Origin: Spinacia oleracea
Lineage: Eukaryota > Streptophyta > Magnoliopsida > Caryophyllales > Amaranthaceae
Assembly (NCBI RefSeq): GCF_020520425.1
Contig: NC_079488.1
Location: 3,697,747 to 3,761,746 of the forward strand
Direction: 5' to 3'
DNA: 64,000 nt
This document shows, one piece after another, positions 23,104-35,174 of the stretch. The notes under the pieces are model-generated. The model searched no databases, was not told where the DNA came from, and worked only from the letters and a program-made list of their open reading frames with translations. Each line of letters begins with the position of its first letter. Positions within the stretch are counted from its first letter, which is position 1. A program made the position numbers and the translations under genes.

Positions 23104-23111
23104 TAGGGTTT
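23104..23111 (-). promoter_or_regulatory. Telo-box (AAACCCTA) upstream of NRPB8
   Basis: AAACCCTA on the minus strand, about 25 bp upstream of the predicted UTR-intron donor, in the presumed first exon or proximal promoter. Telo-boxes are frequent near the start of plant genes for translation and transcription machinery (established knowledge), which fits a polymerase subunit. That it functions here is inference. Confidence 0.45.
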
Positions 23112-23281
23112 AAGACTTTAAGGAGGTTTTTCAAGGTTGCGTTTTATGTTTTCCTGTGGCTTGTCCTTTTCTTATTACATCCGATTTTACTTGTTTTACT
23201 TTTATTTTCTTTCCTTTCCTTTTTCCTTTTCTTTATCTACAAGCTTTATAAAGCGTATTACACAAATTAAGCAATATAATC

Positions 23282-23386
23282 AATTAGTTAAACACTGAAA
23301 CTAATTAGTTAAGCAACAAAATTAATTAGTTAATCACTGGAACTAATTAGTTAACAAATGGAACTAATTAGTTAAAAAATCAAAGT
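23282..23386. repeat. 21-bp minisatellite, five units
   Basis: The core AATTAGTTAA begins at 23282, 23303, 23324, 23345 and 23366, exactly every 21 bp, with variable spacers such as CACTGAAACT and CAAATGGAACT. It lies about 200 bp upstream of the NRPB8 promoter region. Confidence 0.9.
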
Positions 23387-23390
23387 GGTT

Positions 23391-23593
23391 GTAACACCCT
23401 AACACTTAAGCCTATTTTAAAGACACTAATACGATTATTAACTTACTAAATTATTAAAAATTTCGACATCACTTCCCCTAAATATGGACAACCTAAAATA
23501 TCATTTAGGTAATTACGTCAAACCTTCTTTAACCTATTTCAATTACACCAATCCAAAATATCAAGTTTCCCCAAGTCAACATCAGGGTGTTAC
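23391..23593. repeat. 203-bp segment with 10-bp terminal inverted repeats
   Basis: GTAACACCCT at 23391-23400 and its exact complement AGGGTGTTAC at 23584-23593. The interior is AT-rich and non-coding. No convincing target duplication is visible, so it could be a small MITE or a chance pairing. The left end also resembles the TGTAACACCC start of some gypsy LTRs (compare 61997). Confidence 0.35.
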
Positions 23594-23680
23594 TGCTACA
23601 CCTACTTATTAAGTAGATGCAAAGCTAAATACTATTTATATTACATAACTACGGGAGTTTACTTTACTTTTAAACAACTA

Positions 23681-23962
23681 CTCCCTCTGTATTTATTTAA
23701 GGGATACACTTGCCTTTTCCGGCCGTATTTATTTAAGAGATACACTTGCCATTTTTAGTAACTTATCAACCTCACCATCTAATTAAATAATCTATCTACA
23801 CCCCATCCCCATCCCCATTCCCCCAAAATGCAGGGTCCCCACTTGTTTTACTTATTAAAATATCTATCCAACCCCACATGTTTTATTACTTTACTTCATT
23901 CAATTCTTTTTCTTAATACCCGTGCCCGACCAAGTGTATCTCTTAAATAAATACGGAGGGAG
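23681..23962. mobile_element. Stowaway-like MITE (Tc1/mariner)
   Basis: 282 bp with long terminal inverted repeats: it starts CTCCCTCTGTATTTATTTAA and ends TTAAATAAATACGGAGGGAG. TA dinucleotides flank both ends (23679-23680 and 23963-23964), the expected target site. The first 30 or so bases of the left arm are partly repeated just inside (from about 23724, CGTATTTATTTAAGAGATAC). There is no coding capacity. Confidence 0.85.
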
Positions 23963-23964
23963 TA

Positions 23965-24479
23965 TTTAAGTTCTCCACAAAAGTAATCTATAACTAAGAT
24001 TTCAACTTTACTTAGTAGCAGAAACTTAAGTGAACTTATGACGTCCTCACTCCAACGTGCACCCCAAAATCAATCATCATTACTTGCATCCTCTGCTCAC
24101 CATAATTCAATGGATCGTCGCAGGTTCAATCCCAAAGGGAGAACAATAAAACAAACAAAAACAAAAACAAAGAAAAGTCAACAAAGCTGGTAACCACCAC
24201 TCCACCTAGTGAAATGAGTATAAAGATCATATAAGTATAAATAAATATATAAGCATACAAATAAGTTATTCAAATATTCACACTAAGCCTTTAACTAAAG
24301 ATTCTTTTAACATTTTCAAGATAGTGAGCTTATGTTCTAACACTAGACCCGGGAGCCCCTGACAGTCTACTACGATATACCCGGGAGCCCCTGACAGTAT
24401 ATCAAATCTTCGTTGGCCAGCTATTTCAATAACCTCTAGTGTGCACACCCCCCAACTCTAGCTTTTACGTGACTCGGGA
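23965..24479. other. Non-coding stretch with repeated CCCGGGAGCCCCT motif
   Basis: No gene was seen. ACCCGGGAGCCCCTGACAGT occurs at 24347-24366 and 24379-24398. A third, diverged copy was split by insertion of element B: its start is at 24473-24479 and the rest is at 35175-35194. The stretch continues across the insertion into 35175-36104. It may be part of an old LTR, but I could not establish its ends. Confidence 0.5.
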
Positions 24480-25933
24480 TGTTAGGTTATGATACATATG
24501 ACAATTCATAAATCATGCGGAAACAACCATTAAGCCAGGAATACATATTATTTACACATAATCATATAGCATAATTTAGATGCATACTCTTTGTTGCGTG
24601 CCTTCCCTAGCTGCGCCCGAACCGAACAAGAACAATTCTTTAGGACTCCAAGTGTCGTCCCTCCGTAGATAGTCCACAGCACGTCCGGATCCGCCTTAAG
24701 ATTGACCAACTAGAATCGCCCCTAAGGTACTATAAATTTTCGGCACTTTTGAGCAAGATGTGTGACTGAATTTTTCTCTCAAAAACTCACTTTGAATACT
24801 TGAATAACTCGTTATAAATTGTGAACCCAGGCCACATATTTATAGGGGTATGGAAAGAGAATTGGAATCCTATTAGGATACGAATTAATTAAATTAGAAT
24901 TATAATAAAACTCTTATTTAATTAATTTATCAAATAGAATTAGGAATTTAATCATTAAACGAATTCTGCACGTTTTAGGTTTTGTATGCGAACACAAACA
25001 CTTACGCGAGCATGACCCGCAAGCGTGCAGGCCATGCCCGCGCACAGCCCACACGGCCGCACGGCCCACGCGAGCTACAAGCCCACGCGAGCTGCAGCAA
25101 TGCTCGCAGCCCACTGCTCGCAGCTGCGCGCGCTGCGCGCGCTGTGCGCGCTGCCACGGCCTGCTGGGCCTGGCCTTGCGCTGGGCCTGGCGTGGCCTTG
25201 GTTGTTCGTGTGGCGCGCTTGGCTTGCTGGGCGATGGCCTGGCTTCGTGCTGGGCCCTCGTCCGGCAGGCCTCGTCCGATGCTTATTCGTACGATACGCT
25301 TCCGATTAAATTCCCGATTCCGAAATTTATTTCTGATACGAACAATATTTAATATTTTCGATTCCGAAATTAATTTCCGTTTCGAACTAATATTTAATAT
25401 TTCCGTTTCCGGAATTATTTTCCGATTCCGATAATATTTCCGATTCAGACAATATTTCCGTTTCCGGCAATATTTCCGATTCCGGCAATATTTCTATTTC
25501 CGATAATATTTTCCGATACGTACCATGTTTCCGTTTCCGGCAACATCTACGACTTGGATAATATTTATATTTCCGATACGATCCATATTTCCGTTTCCGG
25601 CAATATCATCGTTTCCGGAGTATTCATTTCTTGCCTGTGACGATCTCAGCTCCCACTGAAACCAAGATCCGTCGATTCCGAATATCCATAGTTGGAGTAT
25701 TTAATGCCATTAAATACTTGATCCGTTTACGTACTATTTGTGTGACCCTACGGGTTCAGTCAAGAGTAAGTTGTGGATTAATATCATTAATTCCACTTGA
25801 ACTGAAGCGGCCTCTAGCTAGGCATTCAACTCACTTGATCTCACTTAATTATTAACTTGTTAATTAATACTGAACCGCATTTATTAGACTTAACATAGAA
25901 TGCATACTTGGACCAAGGGCATTATTTCCTTCA
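24480..25933 (-). repeat. 3' LTR of element B
   Basis: 1,454 bp, reading TGAAGGAAATAATG...CATAACCTAACA on the minus strand. It contains the 18-bp unit array (about 25305-25625), a GC-rich block (about 25010-25290) close to that of the 914-2338 LTR, and a TATA box on the minus strand near 24840. It differs from the 5' LTR at single sites, for example near 24571, 24636 and 24769. Confidence 0.93.
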
Positions 25934-26798
25934 GTCTCCCACTTGTCCTTAGGGACAAGTGTGCATTTCCTAATTCCTTTGTCGCTTGATGCTTGCTCTT
26001 GAACATAAGGTAAGAGTTGTCATCCTTATTATGTCCAGAGGTGTTCCTCGGTTTCAGAGTTCAACTGATCAAATAAACAGATAATCATAGCCTATGATTC
26101 ATCCGAGCACGGCCATGCATTTCACAGTTTCTAGCTCTCCGAGTGGCCTTGTACAACTTTTAAGCATCTCATCCCGATTTATGGGAGGACAATCCCAATC
26201 TTGTGATCTTGAGATTAGACTTTGTTTGATAGGTGATTACCTGAGCGTTGCCTTTATAGCCTCCTTTTACGGTGCGACGGTTGGTCAACGTCAAAGCAAC
26301 CAGTTCTCAAACAAGTAATCTCAAATCACTCAGGTATTGAGGATTTAGTGTCTAATAATTTTAATGAAATTTACTTATGACAGATTTTCATCTCTTACAG
26401 TAAAGTTTCATAGGTCTTGTCCGATACTAGTCTTCCCAAAGTAAGTATCTATGCAAATGATTATGACATTGCCATGTCCACATAGTTCAAGAAACAGAAC
26501 TACTAGTCATCTTGCATTCTAATCGTCTAACGTTTTCTATGCGTCCAATTTTATAGAAAACTCCGACTAGGGACCATTTTCAACTTTTGACATTCAAGTT
26601 CACTTGATAGACATTTCTTAGTCACAGGACTGGTCCTGACAGTCTATCTTGAATATATCGTCAAATTGAAGGGACTCATCATTTAATAAACCACAAATTA
26701 AATGGAAAAATGAATTCTTTTCATTTATTGTGAATGATTAACCAATAATGTTTTTCAAAGATTTAAACTCTAAAACTTTAAAACATTAAACAGAGACA
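25934..26798 (-). other. Polypurine tract and 3' untranslated region of element B
   Basis: The tract GGACAAGTGGGAGAC on the minus strand is at 25934-25948. The rest, to 26798, is the 0.85-kb 3' region shared with A1 and C. The antisense 74-codon frame 26094-26318 is conserved with 47740-47964 but has no known product. Confidence 0.8.
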
Positions 26799-29700
26799 TC
26801 AAAGCCATTCTCCGATATGCTTGATTCCCATAGCTTCAGTGTGCGAGTTGTGCTTCGCCTGCGGCAGAGGTTTAGTTAATGGATCTGATATGTTGTCATC
26901 AGTACCAATTTTGCTTATCTCGACTTCTTTTCTTTCAACGAACTCTCGTAGAAGGTGAAATCTACGAAGTACATGCTTGACTCTCTGGTGGTGTCTAGGC
27001 TCCTTTGCCTGTGCAATAGCTCCGTTATTATCACAATACAGGGCTATTGGTCCTTTAATGGAGGGGACTACACCGAGTTCACCAATGAACTTCCTTAGCC
27101 ATATAGCTTCCTTTGTTGCTTCATGTGCAGCAATGTACTCCGCTTCAGTTGTAGAATCCGCAATGGTGCTTTGCTTAGCACTTTTCCAGCTTACTGCTCC
27201 TCCGTTGAGGCAGAAGACAAACCCAGACTGTGATCTGAAATCATCTTTGTCGGTTTGGAAACTTGCGTCCGTATAGCCTTTAACAATTAATTCATCATCT
27301 CCACCATAGACCAGGAAGTCATCTTTGTGCCTTTTCAGGTACTTCAGAATGTTCTTGGCAGCAGTCCAATGCGCCTCTCCTGGGTCTGACTGGTATCTGC
27401 TCGTAGCACTGAGTGCGTACGCAACATCCGGGCGTGTACATATCATATCATACATTATTGAACCAATCAATGATGCATATGGAATCCCATTCATTCGTCT
27501 ACGCTCATCAAGTGTTTTTGGGCACTGAGTCTTGCTTAGAGTCATTCCATGAGACATGGGTAGGTAGCCTCGCTTGGAGTCCGCCATCTTGAACCTATCA
27601 AGCACCTTATTGATATAAGTGCTTTGACTAAGTCCAATCATCTTTTTAGATCTATCTCTGTAAATCTTGATACCCAATATGTACTGTGCTTCTCCTAGAT
27701 CTTTCATCGAAAAACATTTCCCAAGCCAAATCTTGACAGAGTTCAACATAGGAATGTCATTTCCGATAAGTAATATGTCGTCGACATATAATACTAGGAA
27801 AGCAATTTTGCTCCCACTGACCTTCTTGTATACACAAGATTCGTCCGCGTTCTTGATGAAACCAAAGTCACTGACTGCTTCATCAAAACGTATATTCCAG
27901 CTCCTGGATGCCTGCTTCAATCCGTAGATTGACTTCTTTAGCTTGCATACCTTTTTAGCATTCTTTGGATCCTCAAAACCTTCAGGCTGTGTCATAAACA
28001 CAGTTTCTGTTAAAACGCCGTTTAAGAAAGCAGTTTTGACATCCATCTGCCATATTTCGTAATCGTAATATGCAGCGATCGCTAACATTATCCGAATAGA
28101 CTTTAGCATTGCAACTGGTGAAAAGGTTTCATCGTAATCCACACCGTGGACTTGCCTGTAACCTTTTGCAACCAATCTAGCTTTGAAAACTTCAAGTTTC
28201 CCATCCTTGTCCTTTTTCAGTTTGAAAACCCATTTGCTTCCAATGGCTTGGTAGCCATCTGGCAAATCGACCAAATCCCATACTTGGTTTTCAGACATGG
28301 AGTCTAATTCAGATTGCATGGCTTCTTGCCATTGCTTGGATCTAGGGCTCGTCATAGCCTGTTTGTAAGTCGCAGGTTCATCACTTTCAAGTAATAGAAC
28401 GTCATAGCTCTCGTTCGTCAAAATACCTAAGTACCTTTCCGGTTGAGATCTATATCTTTGCGATCTACGCGGGGTAACATTTCTAGATTGACCATGATTC
28501 TCACCAGATTCTTCTAAAGATCTCTGAGTTTTATCCTGAATGTCATCTTGAGCATTCTCTAGAGTTTGTTGTTCGACTCGAATTTCTTCGAGGTCTACTT
28601 TTCTCCCACTTGTCATTTTGGAAATGTGATCTTTCTCCAAAAACACACCATCTCGAGCAACAAACACCTTGTTCTCAGATGTATTGTAGAAGTAATACCC
28701 CTTTGTTTCCTTTGGATAGCCCACAAGGATACATTTGTCAGATTTTGGATGAAGTTTGTCTGAAATTAATCGTTTGACGTATACTTCACATCCCCAAATC
28801 TTAAGAAAAGACACATTTGGAGGCTTTCCAAACCATAATTCGTATGGAGTCTTTTCGACAGCTTTAGACGGAGCTCTATTTATAGTGAGTGCAGCTGTAT
28901 TTAGTGCATGTCCCCAAAATTCTAATGGAAGTTCGGCCTGACCCATCATTGACCTGACCATGTCTAGCAAGGTTCTGTTCCTCCGTTCCGACACACCGTT
29001 CCATTGTGGTGTTCCAGGAGGAGTCAATTCTGATAGAATTCCACATTCTTTCAGATGGTCATCAAATTCATAGCTCAGATATTCACCGCCTCTATCAGAC
29101 CACAGTGCCTTAATCTTCTTGCCTAATTGATTCTCTACTTCACTCTGAAATTCCTTGAATTTGTCAAAGGATTCAGAGTTATGCTTCATTAGGTAGACAT
29201 AACCATATCTACTGAAGTCATCAGTGAAAGTGATAAAGTAGCTGAAACCACCTCTAGCATTTGTACTCATTGGTCCACATACATCTGTATGGATTAAACC
29301 CAATAGTTCATTTGCTCTTTCTCCAACTTTAGAGAAAGGTTGCTTTGTCATTTTGCCAAGTAAACATGACTCGCATTTACCATAATCCTCTAAGTCAAAT
29401 GGTTCTAGAATTCCTTCCTTTTGAAGTCTTTCTAAGCGTTTCAAGTTTATATGGCCTAATCGACAATGTCACAGATATGTGAGATCTGAATCATCCTTTT
29501 TGGCCTTTTTGGTATTTATGTTATATACTTGTTTGTCGTGATCTAATAAATAAAGTCCATTGACTAATCTAGCAGATCCATAAAACATCTCTTTAAAATA
29601 AAACGAACAACTATTGTCTTTTATTAAAAAGGAAAATCCCTTAGCATTTAAGCAAGAAACTGAAATGATGTTTTTAGTAAGACTTGGAACATGGAAACAT

Positions 29701-30785
29701 TCTTCCAGTTCCAAAACTAGCCCGGAGGGCAACGACAAAAAGTAAGTTCCTACAGCTAATGCAGCAATCCGTGCTCCATTTCCCACTCGTAGGTCGACTT
29801 CACCTTTGCTTAACTTTCTACTTCTTCTTAGTCCCTGTGGATTGGAACATAAGTGTGAGCCACAACCTGTATCTAATACCCAAGAAGTTGAATTAGCAAG
29901 TATACAGTCTATAACGAAAATACCTGAAGATGGAACGACTGTTCCGTTCTTCTGATCTTCCTTTAGCTTTGGACATTCTCTTTTGTAATGGCCTATTCCA
30001 TCACAATAAAGACAGCTTGATGTGGACTTGTCCTGCTTTGATTTAGCATTGCCCTTGGACTTTCCACCTTTCTTGAACGGTCTCTTTCTAGCCTTGAGTA
30101 AATCTTTGGCTTCACAGTCCAGTATTATTTCAGCCTTTCTGACAAGGTGAACAAATTCTGCAACTGTTTCTTCTCTTGGTTCACTTAGGTATAGTTGCTT
30201 GAAGCGACCAAACCCATTGTGTAGTGAATTGAGCAAGATAGAGACTGCCATCCTTTCGCTTATTGGTGTTCCTAGTAGACTTAGGCGATCAAAGTATGAA
30301 CGCATAAGATCCACATGGAACCTCAGTGGGACGCCTACCCTCTGTTTAGTGCGAAGGAGCTAAACATGTGTTTCTTGGACCTCCATCCTATAACACCTGT
30401 TGGGAGAACTAACCTTTAGACTAGACATTGATTCAATCAACTCATGGACGTTCAGGTCCCTGTCCTCCGTGCTTCCATGACAGATATCCCTCAGATTCTT
30501 GATGAGCGTAAAAGGTTCATAGGCTACAAACCTTCTAGCCCAATCATCAGGGATATTGTTCAGCATGAGACTCATAACCCTTTTGAGATCCGCATCCCAG
30601 GCGTAAAATCTCTCAGGGGTCATGTCTCTGGCATAGTAGCTTGGCATGGGATGTGATAGTACATACTCAAGTCCATTGAGTTTGACTATTTCAACTAGCT
30701 TAGCTTCCCATTCAAGAAAATTTGCCAGGTTCAGCTTGACCATAAGCTCAGAACCCATGATGATGTTTTGATTGTTGTTTGCCAT
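26799..30785 (-). pseudogene. Gag-Pol polyprotein of element B with two in-frame stops
   Basis: The same 1,329-codon frame as element C, without any insertion or deletion, but closed by TGA at 29469-29471 (a Trp codon in C, just before the integrase zinc region) and TAG at 30360-30362 (a Gln codon in C, in gag). Both are single transitions. Other visible changes affect well-conserved sites: Trp for Arg before the second integrase Asp (LRSDRGGE in C), and Asp for Ala in IMYAMICTRPD. Zinc knuckle (CLYCDGIGHYKREC), protease (WVLDTGCGSH), YVDD and RNase H motifs remain readable. Start chosen at MANNNQ, 30785; an in-frame hydrophobic extension runs up to 30878. It is non-functional without readthrough. 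Confidence 0.93.
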
Positions 30786-31555
30786 ATTAAAAACTACAAT
30801 TGAAAAGAATAAACAAATAAATAACCATTCACAGTTTCTCTTAATAAACTTAAATTCTAGCATACATGCATAATTCAATGTTTATTAAGCATTTTATTCA
30901 AGTTATGTGTTCCGGCAGGTGTGAATAAAATGATTCCAAGATCCTAAAATCATTGAAGAACTAAGCACAGTTTGTCGACTTAATCCTAAAACATCTTAGG
31001 TAAGCAAAAGCCTTTTGCTAATAGTCTAGAAACTATTCTTGGTTGATAGGTACGTCTAAGAAATTATTATGTAAACCTATCGATTTTGCCACGACATAAA
31101 AGGACTCCTTACTTATATCGTTGAGTTTCACCAAAACTAACATGTACTCACAATTATTTGTGTACCTTGCCCCTTTAGGACCAATAAGTAACACCTCGCT
31201 GAGCGAAAACTATTACTAGATTGATGTAAAGGATATCCACGCAAGTGTATATTTTGGCATGGCACCTTTTAACTCAATTTTTAAGTTTGGAACTTAAGGC
31301 TCTTACTATGTTGGTTAGATTTTAAGTGAACTAAAATCCTTAATCATGCAACATAATCAAGCCACAATCTTATACATAATTAAGACATACTTAAAGCAAT
31401 AAATAACTTAAAGCATGCATAAGATAAATGTGATCTAGTATGGCCCGACTTCATCTTGAAGCTTTGATTTCAAAGTCCGTCTTGAAAATCTCCGTGGGAG
31501 GCACCATTTTCTTCAAATAGGATAAGCTATAATTAAAACTAATTACAACTATTTG

Positions 31556-31638
31556 ATGGTACGCAGACCATATTTGAATTGAAAAACAACTTTGGTACTT
31601 TAGACCAATTACATTCAAATTAATGGTACGCAGACCAT
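31556..31638 (-). repeat. Paired quasi-palindromes (element B leader)
   Basis: ATGGTACGCAGACCAT on the plus strand at 31556-31571 and 31623-31638, 67 bp apart, as in A2, C and D. Confidence 0.8.
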
Positions 31639-32460
31639 ATTTTCTATCCTATTTGGGCCATACTAGTCACTTCATAACCTGCAAAACAGTACATATACAA
31701 TATATACCATTCACCCATTCATTATCATGAATGGCCCACATAGCTGGTTAGTAAAACACATTATGCATCACGTAAACATTTGCAGCAATTAATCAAGGGC
31801 ACCAATAATCTACCAATTATTCAGTCCTTATTAATTCTAATCAAGTTGTTTTAACCTTAAGGATTCGTAGACCTAATCAAGAGTTTATGACTAAAAAGCG
31901 CTCCCACTTAAACCAATAAATTCATATGCTTTACTAATTTTAAACATAAAAATGTATTTCTAGTCTAACCGGAAACATACAAATTTAATTAAAATTTAAA
32001 GCTCATATAAATTTATAATTGAATCCAAAAATTTTAATTTGATTTCAGTCGTATTTAAATTAATTCATGATTTTAATTTTAGTAAAATAATTAGAATAAT
32101 TAAAATTTATTATAATTACAATATTCAAAATTAAAATCCAAGAAAATAATTTAAATTATTAATTTTAAAATTAATTAAAATTACGTGAACTGAAAATTTC
32201 AAATTAAACATTCAAAACGATCTAATCGTAACGCAAACACCCTACGCATCGCACGCCCATGGGCCACACGCACACAGCCATCGCTGGCCATGTGCGCGCA
32301 GCCCATGCGCTCGTCGCATAGCTGCTGCATCTACCCATCGCAAGCCATCGCACAAGTTGGTGCTCGTTGCGCGCGCGCCAGCGCTCGATGCACGCGAGCC
32401 ATCGCTCGCTGTGCGCGCTCGCCAGCGCTTGCTGCGCGCGCTCCAGCGCTCGATGCACGC

Positions 32461-32649
32461 GAGCCATCGCTCGCTGTGCGCGAGCCATCGATCGCTGTGC
32501 GCGAGCCATCGCTCGCTGTGCGCGAGCCATCGCTCGATGTGCGCGAGCCATCGCTCGCTGTGCGCGAGCCATCGCTCGCTGTGCGCGAGCCATCGCTCGC
32601 TGTGCGCGAGCCATCGCTCGCTGTGCGCGAGCCATCGCTCGCTGTGCGC
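32461..32649 (-). repeat. 21-bp GC-rich tandem array in the B leader (nine units)
   Basis: GAGCCATCGCTCGCTGTGCGC repeated nine times end to end from 32461 to 32649, with only single-base variants (GATC for GCTC in unit 2, GATG for GCTG in unit 4). Looser units continue to the left (about 32390-32460). The unit length is a multiple of three, so all frames stay open and give repeats such as MARAQRA. It is absent as a regular array from A2 and D. Confidence 0.93.
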
Positions 32650-33705
32650 GATCGACGCTGGGCGCAGCGCTCGTGGCACGCGAGCTTGCGCTCGCTGCGC
32701 GCGAGGCTGCGCGCGCTTGCGCGAGGCATTGCGCGTTGTGGCGCAGCTCGCTTGCTGCCCACACGCGACTGTCGTGCCTTGCCTTCGCCCATGCCTCATT
32801 CGTCCATAGCTCGTGGCCCACGACACAAGGCAGGGCTGCTGCCTTGTGCTCGTGCACCATGCCCTTGCTCATTGCATTCGTGCCGCACGGGCGACGAGCT
32901 CCCTTGCTCGTCGTCGCATGCCCGCACTATACAACACCCCTTAAGGGTAATACGTAGCGTCCATTGCTTTGTGCGTGCAAGTTATATGAACGAATCGCAT
33001 AAAAATTTAAAATTTATATTTAAAATTAATGACAAATTAATAAATTAATATTAATTTCATAATTTTAGGGCGAAAAATCGAAAATTTATTATTCAATTGA
33101 TTTCCGATTATCATGGATTCAAGCCTAGGTCATAAACATTTAAAATTTATCATAAATTTACAATTTTTATGGTGGTTTTTAATCATAGGTTTCTAATTAA
33201 ATTATAATTAATTATGAAAATCAAATTAATTCTAAATTATTCTAATTTTCAACTAATTAATCATAATTACAAATTAGATTGCATAATTAACAAGGCTAGG
33301 CATTCAAACTTGTTAAACATATACAGTAGGTCAATCAAAAATTCAAGATTTATCAACAAGAATCGCAAATATTTAATTTAACATCTTAAATTTACGAAAT
33401 TTTGCATTCGAAAAACTAAAACCTCCGTAAAGTCATAGTTAGGCTTCGAATTTGAGAATTCTGGGTTCGGCAGAAAATTACTATTTTTGTCAAAATTTTA
33501 GAATGCCTTTTACATGCGGAATTGACACAAAAATCACTCGATTTGGATGAGTAACGAAGAAACTGCCGAAAAACTGCGTACGTATAATTAAATAAACGCA
33601 ATTTGCAATTAATTAACAATTACGAAAATTAATCACCCCTTTAATTCTTGCAAATTTGTAATATTTAACCATGTTCATGCAATTTAGATTATGAAAATAA
33701 TAAGA

Positions 33706-33718
33706 GGCTCTGATACCA
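33706..33718 (-). promoter_or_regulatory. Primer-binding site of element B (initiator Met tRNA)
   Basis: TGGTATCAGAGCC on the minus strand, one base from the 5' LTR. This is the canonical plant copia match to the 3' end of initiator methionine tRNA. Confidence 0.9.
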
Positions 33719-33719
33719 C

Positions 33720-35174
33720 TGTTAGGTTATGATACATATGACAATTCATAAATCATGCGGAAACAACCATTAAGCCAGGAATACATATTATTTACACATA
33801 ATTATATAGCATAATTTAGATGCATACTCTTTGTTGCGTGCCTTCCCTAGCTGCGCCCGAACCGAACAAGAACAAGTCTTTAGGACTCCAAGTGTCGTCC
33901 CTCCGTAGATAGTCCACAGCACGTCCGGATCCGCCTTAAGATTGACCAACTAGAATCGCCCCTAAGGTACTATAAATTTTCGGCACTTTTGAGCAAGATG
34001 TGTGACTAAATTTTTCTCTCAAAAACTCACTTTGAATACTTGAATAACTCGTTATAAATTGTGAACCCAGGCCACATATTTATAGGGGTATGGAAAGAGA
34101 ATTGGAATCCTATTAGGATACGAATTAATTAAATTAGAATTATAATAAAACTCTTATTTAATTAATTTATCAAATAGAATTAGGAATTTAATCATTAAAC
34201 GAATTCTGCACGTTTTAGGTTTCGTATGCGAACACAAACACTTACGCGAGCATGACCCGCAAGCGTGCAGGCCATGCCCGCGCACAGCCCACACGGCCGC
34301 ACGGCCCACGCGAGCTACAAGCCCACACCGAGCTGCAGCAATGCTCCCAGCCCACTGCTCGCAGCTGCGCGCGCTGCGCGCGCTGTGCGCGCTGCCACGG
34401 CCTGCTGGGCCTGGCCTTGCGCTGGGCCTGGCGTGGCCTTGGCTGTTCGTGTGGCGCGCTTGGCTTGCTGGGCGATGGCCTGGCTTCGTGCTGGGCCCTC
34501 GTCCGGCAGGCCTCGTCCGATGCTTATTCGTACGATACGCTTCCGATTAAATTCCCGATTCCGGAATTTATTTCCGATACGAACAATATTTAATATTTTC
34601 GATTCCGGAATTAATTTCCGTTTCGAACAAATATTTAATATTTCCGTTTCCGGAATTATTTTCCGATTCCGATAATATTTCCGATTCAGACAATATTTCC
34701 GTTTCCTGCAATATTTCCGATTCCGGCAATATTTCTATTTCCGATAATATTTTCCGATACGTACCATGTTTCCGTTTCCGGCAACATCTACGACTTGGAT
34801 AATATTTATATTTCCGATACGATCCATATTTCCGTTTCCGGCAATATCATCGTTTCCGGAGTATTCATTTCTTGCCTGTGACGATCTCAGCTCCCACTGA
34901 AACCAAGATCCGTCGATTCCGAATATCCATAGTTGGAGTATTTAATGCCATTAAATACTTGATCCGTTTACGTACTATTTGTGTGACCCTACGGGTTCAG
35001 TCAAGAGTAAGCTGTGGATTAATATCATTAATTCCACTTGAACTGAAGCGGCCTCTAGCTAGGCATTCAGCTCACTTGATCTCACTGAATTATTAACTTG
35101 TTAATTAATACTGAACCGCATTTATTAGACTTAACATAGAATGCATACTTGGACCAAGGGCATTATTTCCTTCA
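33720..35174 (-). repeat. 5' LTR of element B
   Basis: 1,455 bp with TG...CA ends on the minus strand, nearly the same as the 3' LTR. The 18-bp array is at about 34546-34866 and a TATA box lies on the minus strand near 34080. It would drive leftward transcription. Confidence 0.93.

Larger units (their letters stand above)
30786..33705 (-). other. Untranslated leader of element B
   Basis: About 2.9 kb between primer site and gag, AT-rich except for the island at about 32222-32960. It holds the paired quasi-palindromes (31556-31571 and 31623-31638). It is collinear with the leaders of C, D and A2. No real gene was found; frames in the island are low-complexity. Confidence 0.8.
24480..35174 (-). 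mobile_element. Ty1/copia element B, full length, coding region with two nonsense codons
   Basis: 10,695 bp flanked by the 5-bp duplication CGGGA (24475-24479 and 35175-35179). LTRs are 24480-25933 (3') and 33720-35174 (5'). Order in the element's direction (right to left): 5' LTR, primer site 33706-33718, leader with GC island, gag-pol 30785-26799, 3' region, polypurine tract 25948-25934, 3' LTR. The two LTRs differ at scattered sites, so the insertion is older than C. It inserted into the third copy of the CCCGGGAGCCCCT motif. Confidence 0.95.

Noticed and set aside
24347..24398. CRISPR-like direct repeats
   Set aside because: Only two to three copies, no array of equal spacers, and a plant nuclear context.
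26977..28941. Several plus-strand frames of 60-100 codons across element B pol (and 48622-50586 in C)
   Set aside because: Antisense shadows of the polyprotein frame; they show only the complement of conserved pol sequence.
32222..33048. Long overlapping frames on both strands in leader GC islands (also 3045-3544, 43121-43420, 53849-54734)
   Set aside because: Low-complexity translations of GC-rich tandem repeats open in several frames at once; no start context or homology.
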